Below, piece after piece: positions 7,932-15,495 of a DNA stretch of 64,000 nucleotides; positions within the stretch are counted from its first letter, which is position 1, and each line of letters begins with the position of its first letter. This DNA is from Kitasatospora phosalacinea. GTDB lineage: Bacteria > Actinomycetota > Actinomycetes > Streptomycetales > Streptomycetaceae. The notes below the pieces were generated by a model. The model saw only the letters and a program-made list of their open reading frames with translations. It had not been told where the DNA came from and searched no databases. The stretch spans positions 68,053 to 132,052 of the forward strand of contig NZ_JNYE01000005.1 of the NCBI RefSeq assembly GCF_000717185.1, read 5' to 3'. A program made the translations under genes and the position numbers.

Positions 7932-9038
7932 TCAGGGCTTGGGGCGGGAGCGGGCGGCCTTGGTGAGGTGCTTGCGGTGGCGGGCGCGTTCGGCGCGCAG
8001 GCGGGCGTCGGTGCGGGCGGCGATGTGGTCGTTCTCGCGCTGGAGCTTGAGGTAGCTCTCCCAGCGGCGCTCGGGGAGGGTGCCGTCGGCGAGGGCGGCG
8101 CGGACGGCGCAGCGGGGTTCGGTGCGGTGGGAGCAGTCGGCGTAGTGGCAGTCGGCGGCGACGGCGGTGATGTCGGCGAAGGCCTGGTCGATGCCCTCGC
8201 CGCCGAAGAGGCCGACGCCGCGCAGGCCGGGGGTGTCGATGACGGCGCCGCCGCCGGGGAGCGGGACGAGTTCGCGGGCGGTGGTGGTGTGGCGGCCCTT
8301 CTCGTCGGCGGAGCGGACCTGCTGGACCGTCATCGCGGCCGTCCCGGTGAGGGCGTTGGTGAGGGTGGACTTGCCCGCGCCGGACTGGCCGATCAGGGCG
8401 CAGGAGCCGGTGGCGCGGGCGCGCAGCGCAGCCATCCCCTCGCCGGTCTCGGCGCTGACCGTCAGGACGGTGACACCGGGGGCGATCGCCTCCACGTCCG
8501 CCCGGACGAAGTCGCCGTCGTGGACCAGGTCGAGCTTGGTCAGGACGATCAGCGGTTCGGCCCCGGACTCCCAGGCGAGGGCGAGCAGGCGCTCGATCCG
8601 GCCGGGATCGGGTTCCGCGGCGAGCGAGACGGCGATCAGTACGGTGTCGACGTTGGCGGCCAGCACCTGGCCCTCGGAGCGCTTGTGGGCGCCCTTGCGG
8701 ACGATCGCGGTGGTGCGGGGCAGCACCGCGGCGAGGGCGGGGGCGGGCCGGGCGGCGGGGTCGTAGGCGACCCAGTCGCCGGTGCAGGGGTTGTGCGCGG
8801 TGTCGGCCGTCGTCACCGGACGGGTGGCGGCGCGCCGCGTGACGGGCTCGCCGTCCTCCGGGTCGACGAGCAGCACCTCGCAGCTGCCGCGGTCCATCCG
8901 GACGATCCGTCCGGGCAGCAGGCCGGCCTCGGCGAGCGGGGCGAACGCGGCGGCCCGGTCGTCCGTCCAGCCGAGCGCGGCGAGCGGGTGGGCGGGAGCG
9001 GGGGTGGACGTGGTGGTGGGGTCGTGCACGGTGATCAA
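7932..9038 (-). CDS. rsgA: Ribosome small subunit-dependent GTPase A
   Basis: The product is 368 residues. It is a circularly permuted GTPase: the G4-like LTKLD (about 167) precedes the P-loop GQSGAGKST (about 218) and DTPGLRG (G3). An N-terminal OB-like region carries the DRGSCEVLL segment. A zinc-knuckle with CHYADC and RCAV (about 295-312) follows. RsgA releases maturation factors from the 30S subunit. The start is TTG 9036-9038 behind AAGGG; a GTG two codons downstream is an alternative. A small ORF with a very strong ribosome binding site lies 42 nt upstream (9081-9185) and may couple or regulate translation. Confidence 0.93.
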   Translation of the reverse strand: MITVHDPTTTSTPAPAHPLAALGWTDDRAAAFAPLAEAGLLPGRIVRMDRGSCEVLLVDPEDGEPVTRRAATRPVTTADTAHNPCTGDWVAYDPAARPAPALAAVLPRTTAIVRKGAHKRSEGQVLAANVDTVLIAVSLAAEPDPGRIERLLALAWESGAEPLIVLTKLDLVHDGDFVRADVEAIAPGVTVLTVSAETGEGMAALRARATGSCALIGQSGAGKSTLTNALTGTAAMTVQQVRSADEKGRHTTTARELVPLPGGGAVIDTPGLRGVGLFGGEGIDQAFADITAVAADCHYADCSHRTEPRCAVRAALADGTLPERRWESYLKLQRENDHIAARTDARLRAERARHRKHLTKAARSRPKP

Positions 9039-9080
9039 GGGGGACCCTTCGCGGGAACGGGCGGCCCCGGCCGGAGGGCG

Positions 9081-9185
9081 TCAGCGCGGGCGCGACGCCG
9101 CAGGACGGCGGACCGGGTGCCAGGGGGTGGTGGACTCGGTGGACGGCTGAACACAGGGGGAAACACCTGCGGGAACGGGCCTCAC
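9081..9185 (-). CDS. 34-residue upstream ORF of rsgA with near-perfect Shine-Dalgarno
   Basis: GTG 9183-9185 is preceded by AAGGAGGTGA at 6 nt, the strongest ribosome binding site seen in the window. The reading frame gives 34 residues beginning MRPVPAGVSPCVQP, with STTPWHPVRRP later, ending in TGA 42 nt before the rsgA start. I recognise no family. It may be a leader peptide whose translation reports ribosome state to rsgA, or an independent small protein. Function is unknown. Confidence 0.45.
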   Translation of the reverse strand: MRPVPAGVSPCVQPSTESTTPWHPVRRPAASRPR

Positions 9186-9522
9186 GGTCCTCACCTCCTT
9201 CCTCTCCGGACGCGCCTCGCGCACCCCGCCACGGGGTGCCCTCGATCGGCGGACGCCACGCTAGTGCCCGCCCGCCACCCGCGCCACCGAATTTCCACCG
9301 CCCGCGGACCGCCAGCGGACCGCACCCGCGCGCCCAACCGGCCGACCGGCCAACCGGCTGTCCGACCGGCCGGACGCAAGGGTTCCGCAAGCCGCGCAAG
9401 GGTTCTCCAGCCGCCCTGCCACCGCGCCCGGACATCCCTCCTCCGACGGCGGCGCAGGGGGTCCGCCGTTCCGGCCCACGGCCGGACGGAGGGGAGAACG
9501 AGGGAAGAGAAGGGGGAAGCCC

Positions 9523-10776
9523 GTGTCCTGGGCGACTCTGCTCGACCGCAAGCGGGTGCTGGCGGTCGTGCACACGGTGGTGTACGGGCAGCGGCTGCGC
9601 GAGGTGTGCGAGCTGCTGGCGGCGGACCTGCGGGTGCAGGTGGTGTTCACCGTCGCTCCGCACGCGTTCAACGAGGGGGTGGCGGCGTTCCTGATGGGCC
9701 TGGGCGGCACGGTGGTGCCGTGGGAGCAGGCGGTGGAGACCGAGTTCGACCTGGTGCTGGCCGCCGGTTCGCGGGGGATCGAGCGGGTGCGCGGCCCGCT
9801 GGTGCGGCTGCCGCACGGGGCCGGGCACCTGAAGCTGGCCCGGGCGCTGCCCCCGGCGGGCTCGGTGACGGGCCGCCGGGACGGGCCGGGCAGCGGCAGC
9901 GGCGGCGGCAGCAACAACGGCAGCAACGGCGGCGGCGCCCGGGAGGTCTCCGGCCTGGGCCGGGACTACCTGCTGTGGGAGGGCCGCCCGAACGCGGCGG
10001 CGTACGCACTGGCGCACCGGGACGACCTCGCGGTGCTGGAGCGGACCTGCCCGGAGGTGCTGCCGGTGGCGGAGGTGGTCGGCGACGGCGACCACGACCG
10101 GATCGTGGCGGCGCTGCCGCGGCGGGCCGAGTACCGGGCGGCGCTGGGCCTGGAGGAGCGGGAGCGGCTGGTGCTGCTCTGCTCGACCTGGGGGCCGGAC
10201 TCGGTGTTCGGCGGCCTGGACGCCTTGCTGCCCCGGCTGGTGCGGGAGCTGCCGGCCGGCCGGTTCCGAACGGCGCTGGTGGTGCACCCGAACGTCACGG
10301 CGGGGCACGGCGGCTGGCAGGTGCGCCGCTGGGTGGAGGGGGTGTCGGGCGGCGCGGTGTCGCTGGTCACCCCGCAGGGCGACTGGCGTCCGCTGCTGGT
10401 GGCCGCGGACTACGTGATCGGCGACCACGGCTCGGTGACGCTGTACGCCGCGCTGACCGGGGCGCGGATCCTGCTGGCCCGGTTCCCGCACCGGAACGTG
10501 AACCCGCTCTCGCCGGGCGTCCAACTGGCGCGCACCGCACCGGCGCTGGACCCGGCGCACCCGCTGGCCGAGCAGCTGGCGTACGCGGACGGGGTGTACC
10601 GGCCGGAGGCGTACGCGGAGATCGGGGCCCGGATCTCCTCCGAGCCGGGCGCGTTCCTGCCGCGGATCCGGCGGCTGCTGTACCGGGTGCTGGAACTGGG
10701 CGAGCCGGCCCGTCCGGCCGCGGAGCCGCCGCTGGCGCTGCCCGCCCCGCTGTTGGGAGGCGGGCGGTGGCGGTGA
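9523..10776 (+). CDS. GT-B/CDP-glycerol phosphotransferase-like protein
   Basis: The product is 417 residues from GTG 9523, preceded by GAAGGGGGAAG. The N-terminal half has a Rossmann-like pattern (VLAVVHTVVYGQRLREVCEL, VVFTVAPHAF). The C-terminal half has LVLLCSTWGPDS, ALVVHPNV and the signature-like VAADYVIGDHGSVTLYAAL, which resembles the SDVLITDYSS region of CDP-glycerol glycerophosphotransferases and other GT-B enzymes. A Gly/Ser/Asn-rich linker near residues 125-148 separates the halves. No membrane segments are visible. Its 3' end overlaps the next gene by 10 nt, suggesting an operon. The substrate is unknown. Confidence 0.5.
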   Translation: MSWATLLDRKRVLAVVHTVVYGQRLREVCELLAADLRVQVVFTVAPHAFNEGVAAFLMGLGGTVVPWEQAVETEFDLVLAAGSRGIERVRGPLVRLPHGAGHLKLARALPPAGSVTGRRDGPGSGSGGGSNNGSNGGGAREVSGLGRDYLLWEGRPNAAAYALAHRDDLAVLERTCPEVLPVAEVVGDGDHDRIVAALPRRAEYRAALGLEERERLVLLCSTWGPDSVFGGLDALLPRLVRELPAGRFRTALVVHPNVTAGHGGWQVRRWVEGVSGGAVSLVTPQGDWRPLLVAADYVIGDHGSVTLYAALTGARILLARFPHRNVNPLSPGVQLARTAPALDPAHPLAEQLAYADGVYRPEAYAEIGARISSEPGAFLPRIRRLLYRVLELGEPARPAAEPPLALPAPLLGGGRWR

Positions 10777-11162
10777 CGGTGACCGTCCGGCTGCCGGCCG
10801 GTGCGCTCGGCCCGGACGCCCCGGCCTGGTGCGACCGGCACCTGGCGGTCCGGACGGACGAGCCGGAGCGGGTGCGGCGGCTGGCGGACGTGCTGCACGG
10901 CGAGTGCCCGGAGGACGGGGGTCCGGAGGACGGGGGTCCGGAGGACGGGGGTCCGGACGGCCCGCTGGAGGAGGTGTGGCGGCGGCACCCGGGCTGCGCG
11001 GTGCTGGCGGTGCGCGGCCCGGACGGCCTGCTGCGGGTCCGCTTCCGCGGCGGCGCGCTCACGCTCCGCCCGGTCGGGGCGCTCGCCGCCGCCCCGGCCG
11101 CGCTGGTCGGTTCGCTGGTGCACGCCCTGCTGTCGGCGCCCGTCCCCCGCCGCGGCGGGTAG
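10767..11162 (+). CDS. Hypothetical protein with EDGGP tandem repeat
   Basis: The product is 131 residues from GTG 10767 after GGGAGGCGGG, overlapping the upstream GT-like gene by 10 nt. The sequence runs from VTVRLPAGALGPDAPAW through an acidic triple EDGGP repeat to LAVRGPDGLLRVRFRGGALT and an Ala-rich helix (PAALVGSLVHALL). I recognise no family. Translational overlap suggests it works with the GT-like protein. Confidence 0.6.
   Translation: MAVTVTVRLPAGALGPDAPAWCDRHLAVRTDEPERVRRLADVLHGECPEDGGPEDGGPEDGGPDGPLEEVWRRHPGCAVLAVRGPDGLLRVRFRGGALTLRPVGALAAAPAALVGSLVHALLSAPVPRRGG
10911..10955 (+). repeat. 15-bp in-frame tandem repeat, 3 copies
   Basis: GAGGACGGGGGTCCG is repeated exactly three times at 10911, 10926 and 10941, encoding EDGGP three times inside the gene at 10767-11162. 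Exact repeat identity points to recent slippage expansion and likely copy-number variation between strains. Confidence 0.9.
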
Positions 11163-11188
11163 CGGCGTCGGCCACCAGCGGCCACCAA

Positions 11189-11251
11189 CCGCCGGATCAG
11201 CGGCCGGAACGGCGCCGGCGTTCGGTGCCAGCCCGGCCGCTGATCCGGCGG
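11189..11251. terminator. 19-bp perfect inverted repeat between convergent genes
   Basis: CCGCCGGATCAGCGGCCGG (11189-11207) is matched exactly by its reverse complement at 11233-11251 around a 25-nt loop. The left arm lies between convergent genes and the right arm is inside the 3' end of the YihY-type gene, so that protein's last codons are shaped by the hairpin. It probably acts as a bidirectional terminator. Confidence 0.6.
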
Positions 11252-12420
11252 CGGACGTCGCGCGGGGGCAGGAAGCCGGCCCAGCGCTCGGGGTACTCGC
11301 TGGGGACGGGGAAGTCGTCGTCCTCGTCGAAGAGGTCCTCGTCGTGGCCCTCGGCAAGGCCGAACTGGCGGGCGCGTTCGGCGCGTTCGACGGCGCGGCG
11401 GGCGGCGGCCTCGCGGCCGCGCTCGACGGCGGCGTCCTCGGCGAGGCGCTCGTTCTCGGCGCGGGCGTCGGCGGTCTCGACGGTGGGCCAGCGGCGGTCC
11501 ACCGCGGCGTTCATGGCGGCGCCGATGAGCACGGCCAGCGCCACCACGAAGATCCACAGCAGCACGGCGACGGGTGCGGCGAGCGAGCCGTAGACGGAGT
11601 GGCCCTCGACCGAGCTGACCAGGTAGAGCCGCAGGGCGAGGCTGCACACCACCAGGACCAGCAGGGCGACCAGCGCGCCGGGGATGTCCTCGCGCCAGGG
11701 CGTGGAGACCGGGACGGCGACGTGGTAGAGGGTGGTGAGGAAGACGACGAGCAGGACGATCGCGGCGGGCCAGTAGAAGCCGGTGATCACCCCGGCCCAG
11801 CTCTCGAAGGTGTTGATCAGCAGTCCGGGCCCGGCGACCAGCAGCGGCAGCACCAGGGAGCCGATGACCAGGGCTCCGAGGTAGAGGCCGAGCGACATCA
11901 GCCGGGTCTTGACCAGGCCGCGCTTGCCGTCGAGGCCGTACATGACGGTGATGGTGTCGATGAAGATGTACAGCGCCCGGGAGCCGGACCAGAGCGAGAG
12001 CAGGAAGCCGATCGAGATCAGGTCGGGCCGGGCGCTGTCGAAGACGTCGTTCAGCAGGGGCTGGACGATCTGGTCGATGGAGCTCGGTGAGAGCACCGTC
12101 CCAGCTGCTGAGACGATGTCGTGCTTGAGCTTGTCGATGGTGCCGGCCCCGAGGATGTCGTCGAGGTAGCCGAGGGTGCCGGCCAGGCAGAGCAGCAGCG
12201 GCGGGATGGACAGCAGGGTGAAGAAGGCGGCCTCGGCGGCGAGCCCGGTGACCCGGTACTCGACGCAGGTGTTGGTGGTGTCCTTCACCAGCGCCCACAC
12301 GGTGCCGTACCAGGTGGTTCGCTTGGCGGCGCGGCGCCGTCCGCCGCGGCGGCGGGAGGGGCGTTCCCCGGCCGGTCCCGGTGCTCCGGCGGGGTGGGGG
12401 GTACTGCCTGCTGCTTGCAC
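11197..12420 (-). CDS. YihY/BrkB-family inner-membrane protein
   Basis: The product is 407 residues. After a basic N-terminus (PSRRRGGRRRAAKRTTWYG) the YihY/BrkB pattern appears: AAEAAFFTLLSIPPLLLCLA, SLWSGSRALYIFIDT and WREDIPGALVALLVLVVCSL, ending with LLWIFVVALAVLIGAAMNAA. About six membrane helices occupy residues 65-310. A charged cytoplasmic tail of about 95 residues (ENERLAEDAAVERG onwards) follows and ends in RRRRSGR. The start is GTG 12418-12420 with a poor ribosome binding site. The biochemical role of the family is not settled. Confidence 0.88.
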   Translation of the reverse strand: MQAAGSTPHPAGAPGPAGERPSRRRGGRRRAAKRTTWYGTVWALVKDTTNTCVEYRVTGLAAEAAFFTLLSIPPLLLCLAGTLGYLDDILGAGTIDKLKHDIVSAAGTVLSPSSIDQIVQPLLNDVFDSARPDLISIGFLLSLWSGSRALYIFIDTITVMYGLDGKRGLVKTRLMSLGLYLGALVIGSLVLPLLVAGPGLLINTFESWAGVITGFYWPAAIVLLVVFLTTLYHVAVPVSTPWREDIPGALVALLVLVVCSLALRLYLVSSVEGHSVYGSLAAPVAVLLWIFVVALAVLIGAAMNAAVDRRWPTVETADARAENERLAEDAAVERGREAAARRAVERAERARQFGLAEGHDEDLFDEDDDFPVPSEYPERWAGFLPPRDVRRRISGRAGTERRRRSGR

Positions 12421-12517
12421 GCCCCTACGGTATCGGCCCGGGCCGCGCGAGCGGTGCGCCGCCGTCCGGATCCGGCGGGCGGTGGGGCCCGGAGCAGCCC
12501 CGACCCGGATGTTGTCC

Positions 12518-12562
12518 CAGCATTCGGAACATTGTGGTCCAGGATTCGGACGTTAGTGGACC
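12518..12562 (+). promoter_or_regulatory. 23-bp imperfect direct repeat upstream of the sulfur operon
   Basis: CAGCATTCGGAACATTGTGG (12518-12537) continuing TCC, and CAGGATTCGGACGTTAGTGG (from 12540) continuing ACC, form two near-identical tandem units about 22 nt apart. They end about 30 bp before the leader peptide start, where a promoter is expected. They are a candidate binding site for a sulfur-responsive regulator; none is encoded nearby. Confidence 0.45.
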
Positions 12563-12592
12563 GCGAGTCGCTCGCCGTGCGAATCTCTTGCC

Positions 12593-12676
12593 ATGTCTAG
12601 CGCCGGAACCACCCTAGTTGGCCGACTCCACGTCGACCTCCTTCGCGTGTCCAGCGCCATCTGTCCGGTGACCTGA
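12593..12676 (+). CDS. Cys-containing leader peptide of the sulfur assimilation operon
   Basis: ATG 12593 opens a 27-residue frame ending TGA 12676. The core GRLHVDLLRVSSAICPVT matches the actinobacterial leader pattern seen before sulfur genes (HVDL, then RVSSA plus C). The Cys near the end would let the ribosome sense cysteinyl-tRNA, as proposed for cysteine-responsive leaders. It lies 177 nt before the sulfite reductase start. The peptide family is recognised; the regulatory mechanism is inferred. Confidence 0.75.
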   Translation: MSSAGTTLVGRLHVDLLRVSSAICPVT

Positions 12677-12853
12677 GCCCTCCGTACGCCGCACCGCACC
12701 GGCGCCATCCTCGCCGTCGCGGATGTGCGCAAGACCCTGCCCGGCCAGCGTCACCCCCTCCCACCGCCTGCGTGGAACGCCGCAGGTGGGAGCGGAGCGC
12801 GTCCGGGGCCGCCAGCACCTCGCACCCGCCAAGCCGCTCAAAGGACTGACACC

Positions 12854-14575
12854 ATGGCCCGCACTCCCGAAACGGTCGAGCCTCAGGCCGGCGCCGCCCC
12901 CGCGGCCCGCCCCGCCGCCCGCAAGGTGACCCGCCACCGCGGCGAGGGCCAGTGGGGCATGGGGCACTTCACCCCGCTCAACGGCAACGAGCAGTTCAAG
13001 AAGGACGACGACGGTCTCAACGTGCGGACGCGGATCGAGACGATCTACGCCCACACCGGCTTCGCCGGGATCGACCCCAACGACCTGCGCGGCCGGATGC
13101 GCTGGTGGGGCCTGTACACCCAGCGCAAGCAGGGCATCGAGGGCGGCAAGACCGCCGTCCTGGAGCCGCACGAGCTCGAGGACGAGTTCTTCATGATGCG
13201 GGTGCGCATCGACGGCGGCCAGCTGACGGTGGCCCAGCTCAAGGCGATCGGCGAGGTCTCCGAGCAGTACGCCCGCGGCACCGCCGACCTGACGGACCGG
13301 CAGAACGTCCAGTACCACTGGGTGCGGATCGAGGACGTCCCGGCGATCTGGCAGAAGCTGGAGGCCGTCGGCCTGTCCACCACCGAGGCGTGCGGCGACT
13401 GCCCGCGCGTGGTGATCGGCTCCCCGGTCGCGGGCATCGCCGAGGACGAGATCATCGACGGCTCCTGGGCGATCGACGAGATCCACCGCCGCTACATCGG
13501 CAACAAGGAGTTCTCCAACCTGCCGCGCAAGTTCAAGACCGCGATCTCCGGCTCGCCGCTGCTCGACGTGGTGCACGAGATCAACGACATCGCCTTCGTC
13601 GGCGTGGTCCACCCCGAGCACGGCCCGGGCTTCGACCTGTGGGTCGGCGGCGGCCTGTCCACCAACCCGAAGCTGGGCGTGCGGCTGGGCGCCTGGGTCC
13701 CGCTGGAGGACGTCCCGGACGTCTGGGCGGGCGTGGTCGGCATCTTCCGCGACTACGGCTACCGCCGCCTGCGCAACCGGGCCCGCTTGAAGTTCCTGGT
13801 CGCCGACTGGGGCCCGGAGAAGTTCCGCCGGGTCCTGCAGGACGAGTACCTGAAGCGCGAACTCGCCGACGGCCCCGGCCCGCAGGAGCCCAGCAACCGC
13901 TGGCGCGACCACGTCGGCGTGCACCGGCAGAACGACGGCAGGTTCTACGTCGGCTTCGCGCCGCGGGTCGGCCGCGCCAACGGCAAGCTGCTCTCGCAGA
14001 TCGCCGACCTGGCCGCCGAGCACGGCTCGGACCGCCTCGCCACCACCGTCGAGCAGAAGATGATCGTGCTCGACGTCGCCGAGGACAGGGTCGAGTCCCT
14101 GGTGGCCGGCCTGGAGGCGCTGGACCTGCGGGTGAACCCCACCCCGTTCCGCCGCGGCACGATGGCCTGCACCGGCATCGAGTACTGCAAGCTGGCGATC
14201 GTCGACACCAAGGAGCGCGGCCGCACCCTGATCGACGAACTGGAGCGCCGCCTGCCGGAGTTCGACGAGCCGCTGAGCATCAACATCAACGGCTGCCCGA
14301 ACGCCTGCGCCCGGATCCAGACCGCCGACATCGGCCTCAAGGGCCAGCTCGTCGTCGACGCGGACGGCGAGCAGGTCGAGGGCTTCCAGGTGCACCTGGG
14401 CGGCGCCCTGGGCCTGGACGCCGGCTTCGGCCGCAAGGTCCGCGGCCTGAAGGTCACCAGCGCCGAACTGCCCGACTACGTCGAGCGCGTGCTGACCCGC
14501 TACCAGGCGGACCGGCAGGACGGCGAGCGGTTCGCCCAGTGGACCGTCCGGGCCAGCGAGGAGCAGCTGTCGTGA
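12854..14575 (+). CDS. sir: Ferredoxin-dependent sulfite/nitrite reductase (assimilatory)
   Basis: The product is 573 residues. ATG 12854 follows AAGGAC at about 9 nt; the frame opens further upstream but that part covers the leader. Siroheme-[4Fe-4S] cysteines are present as C439-X5-C445 (CTGIEYC) and C481-X3-C485 (CPNAC), with the two repeated nitrite/sulfite reductase halves around them. It reduces sulfite to sulfide in the cytoplasm with six electrons from ferredoxin. It is the first structural gene of the operon with cysH, C, D and N, which argues for sulfite over nitrite. The stop overlaps the next start (GTGA). Confidence 0.95.
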   Translation: MARTPETVEPQAGAAPAARPAARKVTRHRGEGQWGMGHFTPLNGNEQFKKDDDGLNVRTRIETIYAHTGFAGIDPNDLRGRMRWWGLYTQRKQGIEGGKTAVLEPHELEDEFFMMRVRIDGGQLTVAQLKAIGEVSEQYARGTADLTDRQNVQYHWVRIEDVPAIWQKLEAVGLSTTEACGDCPRVVIGSPVAGIAEDEIIDGSWAIDEIHRRYIGNKEFSNLPRKFKTAISGSPLLDVVHEINDIAFVGVVHPEHGPGFDLWVGGGLSTNPKLGVRLGAWVPLEDVPDVWAGVVGIFRDYGYRRLRNRARLKFLVADWGPEKFRRVLQDEYLKRELADGPGPQEPSNRWRDHVGVHRQNDGRFYVGFAPRVGRANGKLLSQIADLAAEHGSDRLATTVEQKMIVLDVAEDRVESLVAGLEALDLRVNPTPFRRGTMACTGIEYCKLAIVDTKERGRTLIDELERRLPEFDEPLSININGCPNACARIQTADIGLKGQLVVDADGEQVEGFQVHLGGALGLDAGFGRKVRGLKVTSAELPDYVERVLTRYQADRQDGERFAQWTVRASEEQLS

Positions 14576-14748
14576 CCGAACGGGCCGCCCCCTTCTACTG
14601 CCCGTACTGCGGGGACGAGGACCTGCGCCCGTCCGAGAGCGGCCACGGCGCGTGGGAATGCCGGGCGTGCCGCCGGGGCTTCCAGTTGAAGTTCCTCGGA
14701 CTGCTGTCAACGAACCACGGGGGTAACGGACATGACGACCGCGACTGA
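14572..14748 (+). CDS. Small CxxC-CxxC protein of the sulfur operon
   Basis: The product is 58 residues from GTG 14572, overlapping the sir stop by 4 nt and the cysH start by 17 nt. It has FYCPYCGDEDLRP and WECRACRRGFQLKFLG, two CxxC pairs that can bind zinc or an Fe-S centre like a rubredoxin or zinc ribbon. The same position is occupied by a small hypothetical gene in other Streptomyces sulfur clusters (SCO6101-like, from memory). Its role is unknown; an electron carrier or a sulfite reductase accessory protein fits the context. Confidence 0.8.
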   Translation: MTERAAPFYCPYCGDEDLRPSESGHGAWECRACRRGFQLKFLGLLSTNHGGNGHDDRD

Positions 14749-15430
14749 CTACGAGGCGATAGCCGTCGCAGCGGGCCGCGAGCTGGAGGAGGCCACCGCG
14801 CAGGAAGTGCTGCGCTGGGCCGCCGACACCTTCGGCAAGCGGTTCTGCGTGACCTCCTCGATGGAGGACGCGGTGGTCGCCCACCTGGCCTCCACCGCCC
14901 TGCCCGGCGTGGACGTGGTCTTCCTGGACACCGGCTACCACTTCCCGGAGACCATCGGCACCCGGGACGCGGTCGCCGCGACCATGCCGGTCAACGTGAT
15001 CACGCTGACCCCGAAGCTCACCGTGGCCGAGCAGGACGCCCAGTACGGGCCGAACCTGCACGACCGCGACCCGGACCTGTGCTGCTCGCTGCGCAAGGTC
15101 GAACCGCTGAACCGCGGCCTGGGCGCGTACGACGCCTGGGCGACGGGCCTGCGCCGCGACGAGTCGCCGTCCCGCGCCAACACCCCCGTGGTGGCCTGGG
15201 ACCCGAAGCGCCGCAAGGTGAAGGTCGCCCCGATCGCCCGCTGGACGCAGGACGACGTGGACGCGTACGTCCAGGCCAACGGGGTGCTGCTGAACCCGCT
15301 GCTGTGGGAGGGCTACACCTCGATCGGCTGCTCGCCGCTGTCCTGCACCGCCAAGCCCGGCGAGGGCGAGGAGGGCCGGGCCGGCCGCTGGGCGGGCTCC
15401 GGCAAGACCGAGTGCGGCATCCACCTCTGA
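14732..15430 (+). CDS. cysH: APS/PAPS reductase with unusual CX4C spacing
   Basis: The product is 232 residues, starting at ATG 14732 after GGGGGTAACGGAC and overlapping the upstream small gene. It has TSSMEDAVVAHLA (PP-loop), LDTGYHFPET, CCSLRK (C117, C118), the second cysteine pair C200 and C205 in GCSPLSC, and the C-terminal ECGIHL (C228). Bacterial APS reductases with a [4Fe-4S] cluster normally have CC with a later CxxC. Here two extra residues separate the second pair. The enzyme makes sulfite from APS or PAPS using thioredoxin. Cluster binding in this variant is uncertain. Confidence 0.92.
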   Translation: MTTATDYEAIAVAAGRELEEATAQEVLRWAADTFGKRFCVTSSMEDAVVAHLASTALPGVDVVFLDTGYHFPETIGTRDAVAATMPVNVITLTPKLTVAEQDAQYGPNLHDRDPDLCCSLRKVEPLNRGLGAYDAWATGLRRDESPSRANTPVVAWDPKRRKVKVAPIARWTQDDVDAYVQANGVLLNPLLWEGYTSIGCSPLSCTAKPGEGEEGRAGRWAGSGKTECGIHL

Positions 15431-15495
15431 ACCCGCCGCCGCCACTGAACCCGCCACCACCGAACCACCGTCACCGACCGTCAGGAGAGACCACC

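Noticed and set aside
7879..10560. Long minus-strand frame spanning the GT-like gene and rsgA
   Set aside because: It crosses real genes on both strands out of frame and is His/Arg/Pro-rich nonsense; rsgA in the proper frame is unmistakable.
12614..15460. 948-codon antisense frame over sir and cysH
   Set aside because: Shadow of sir-cysH codon bias; Val/Gly/Gln-rich and without motifs.
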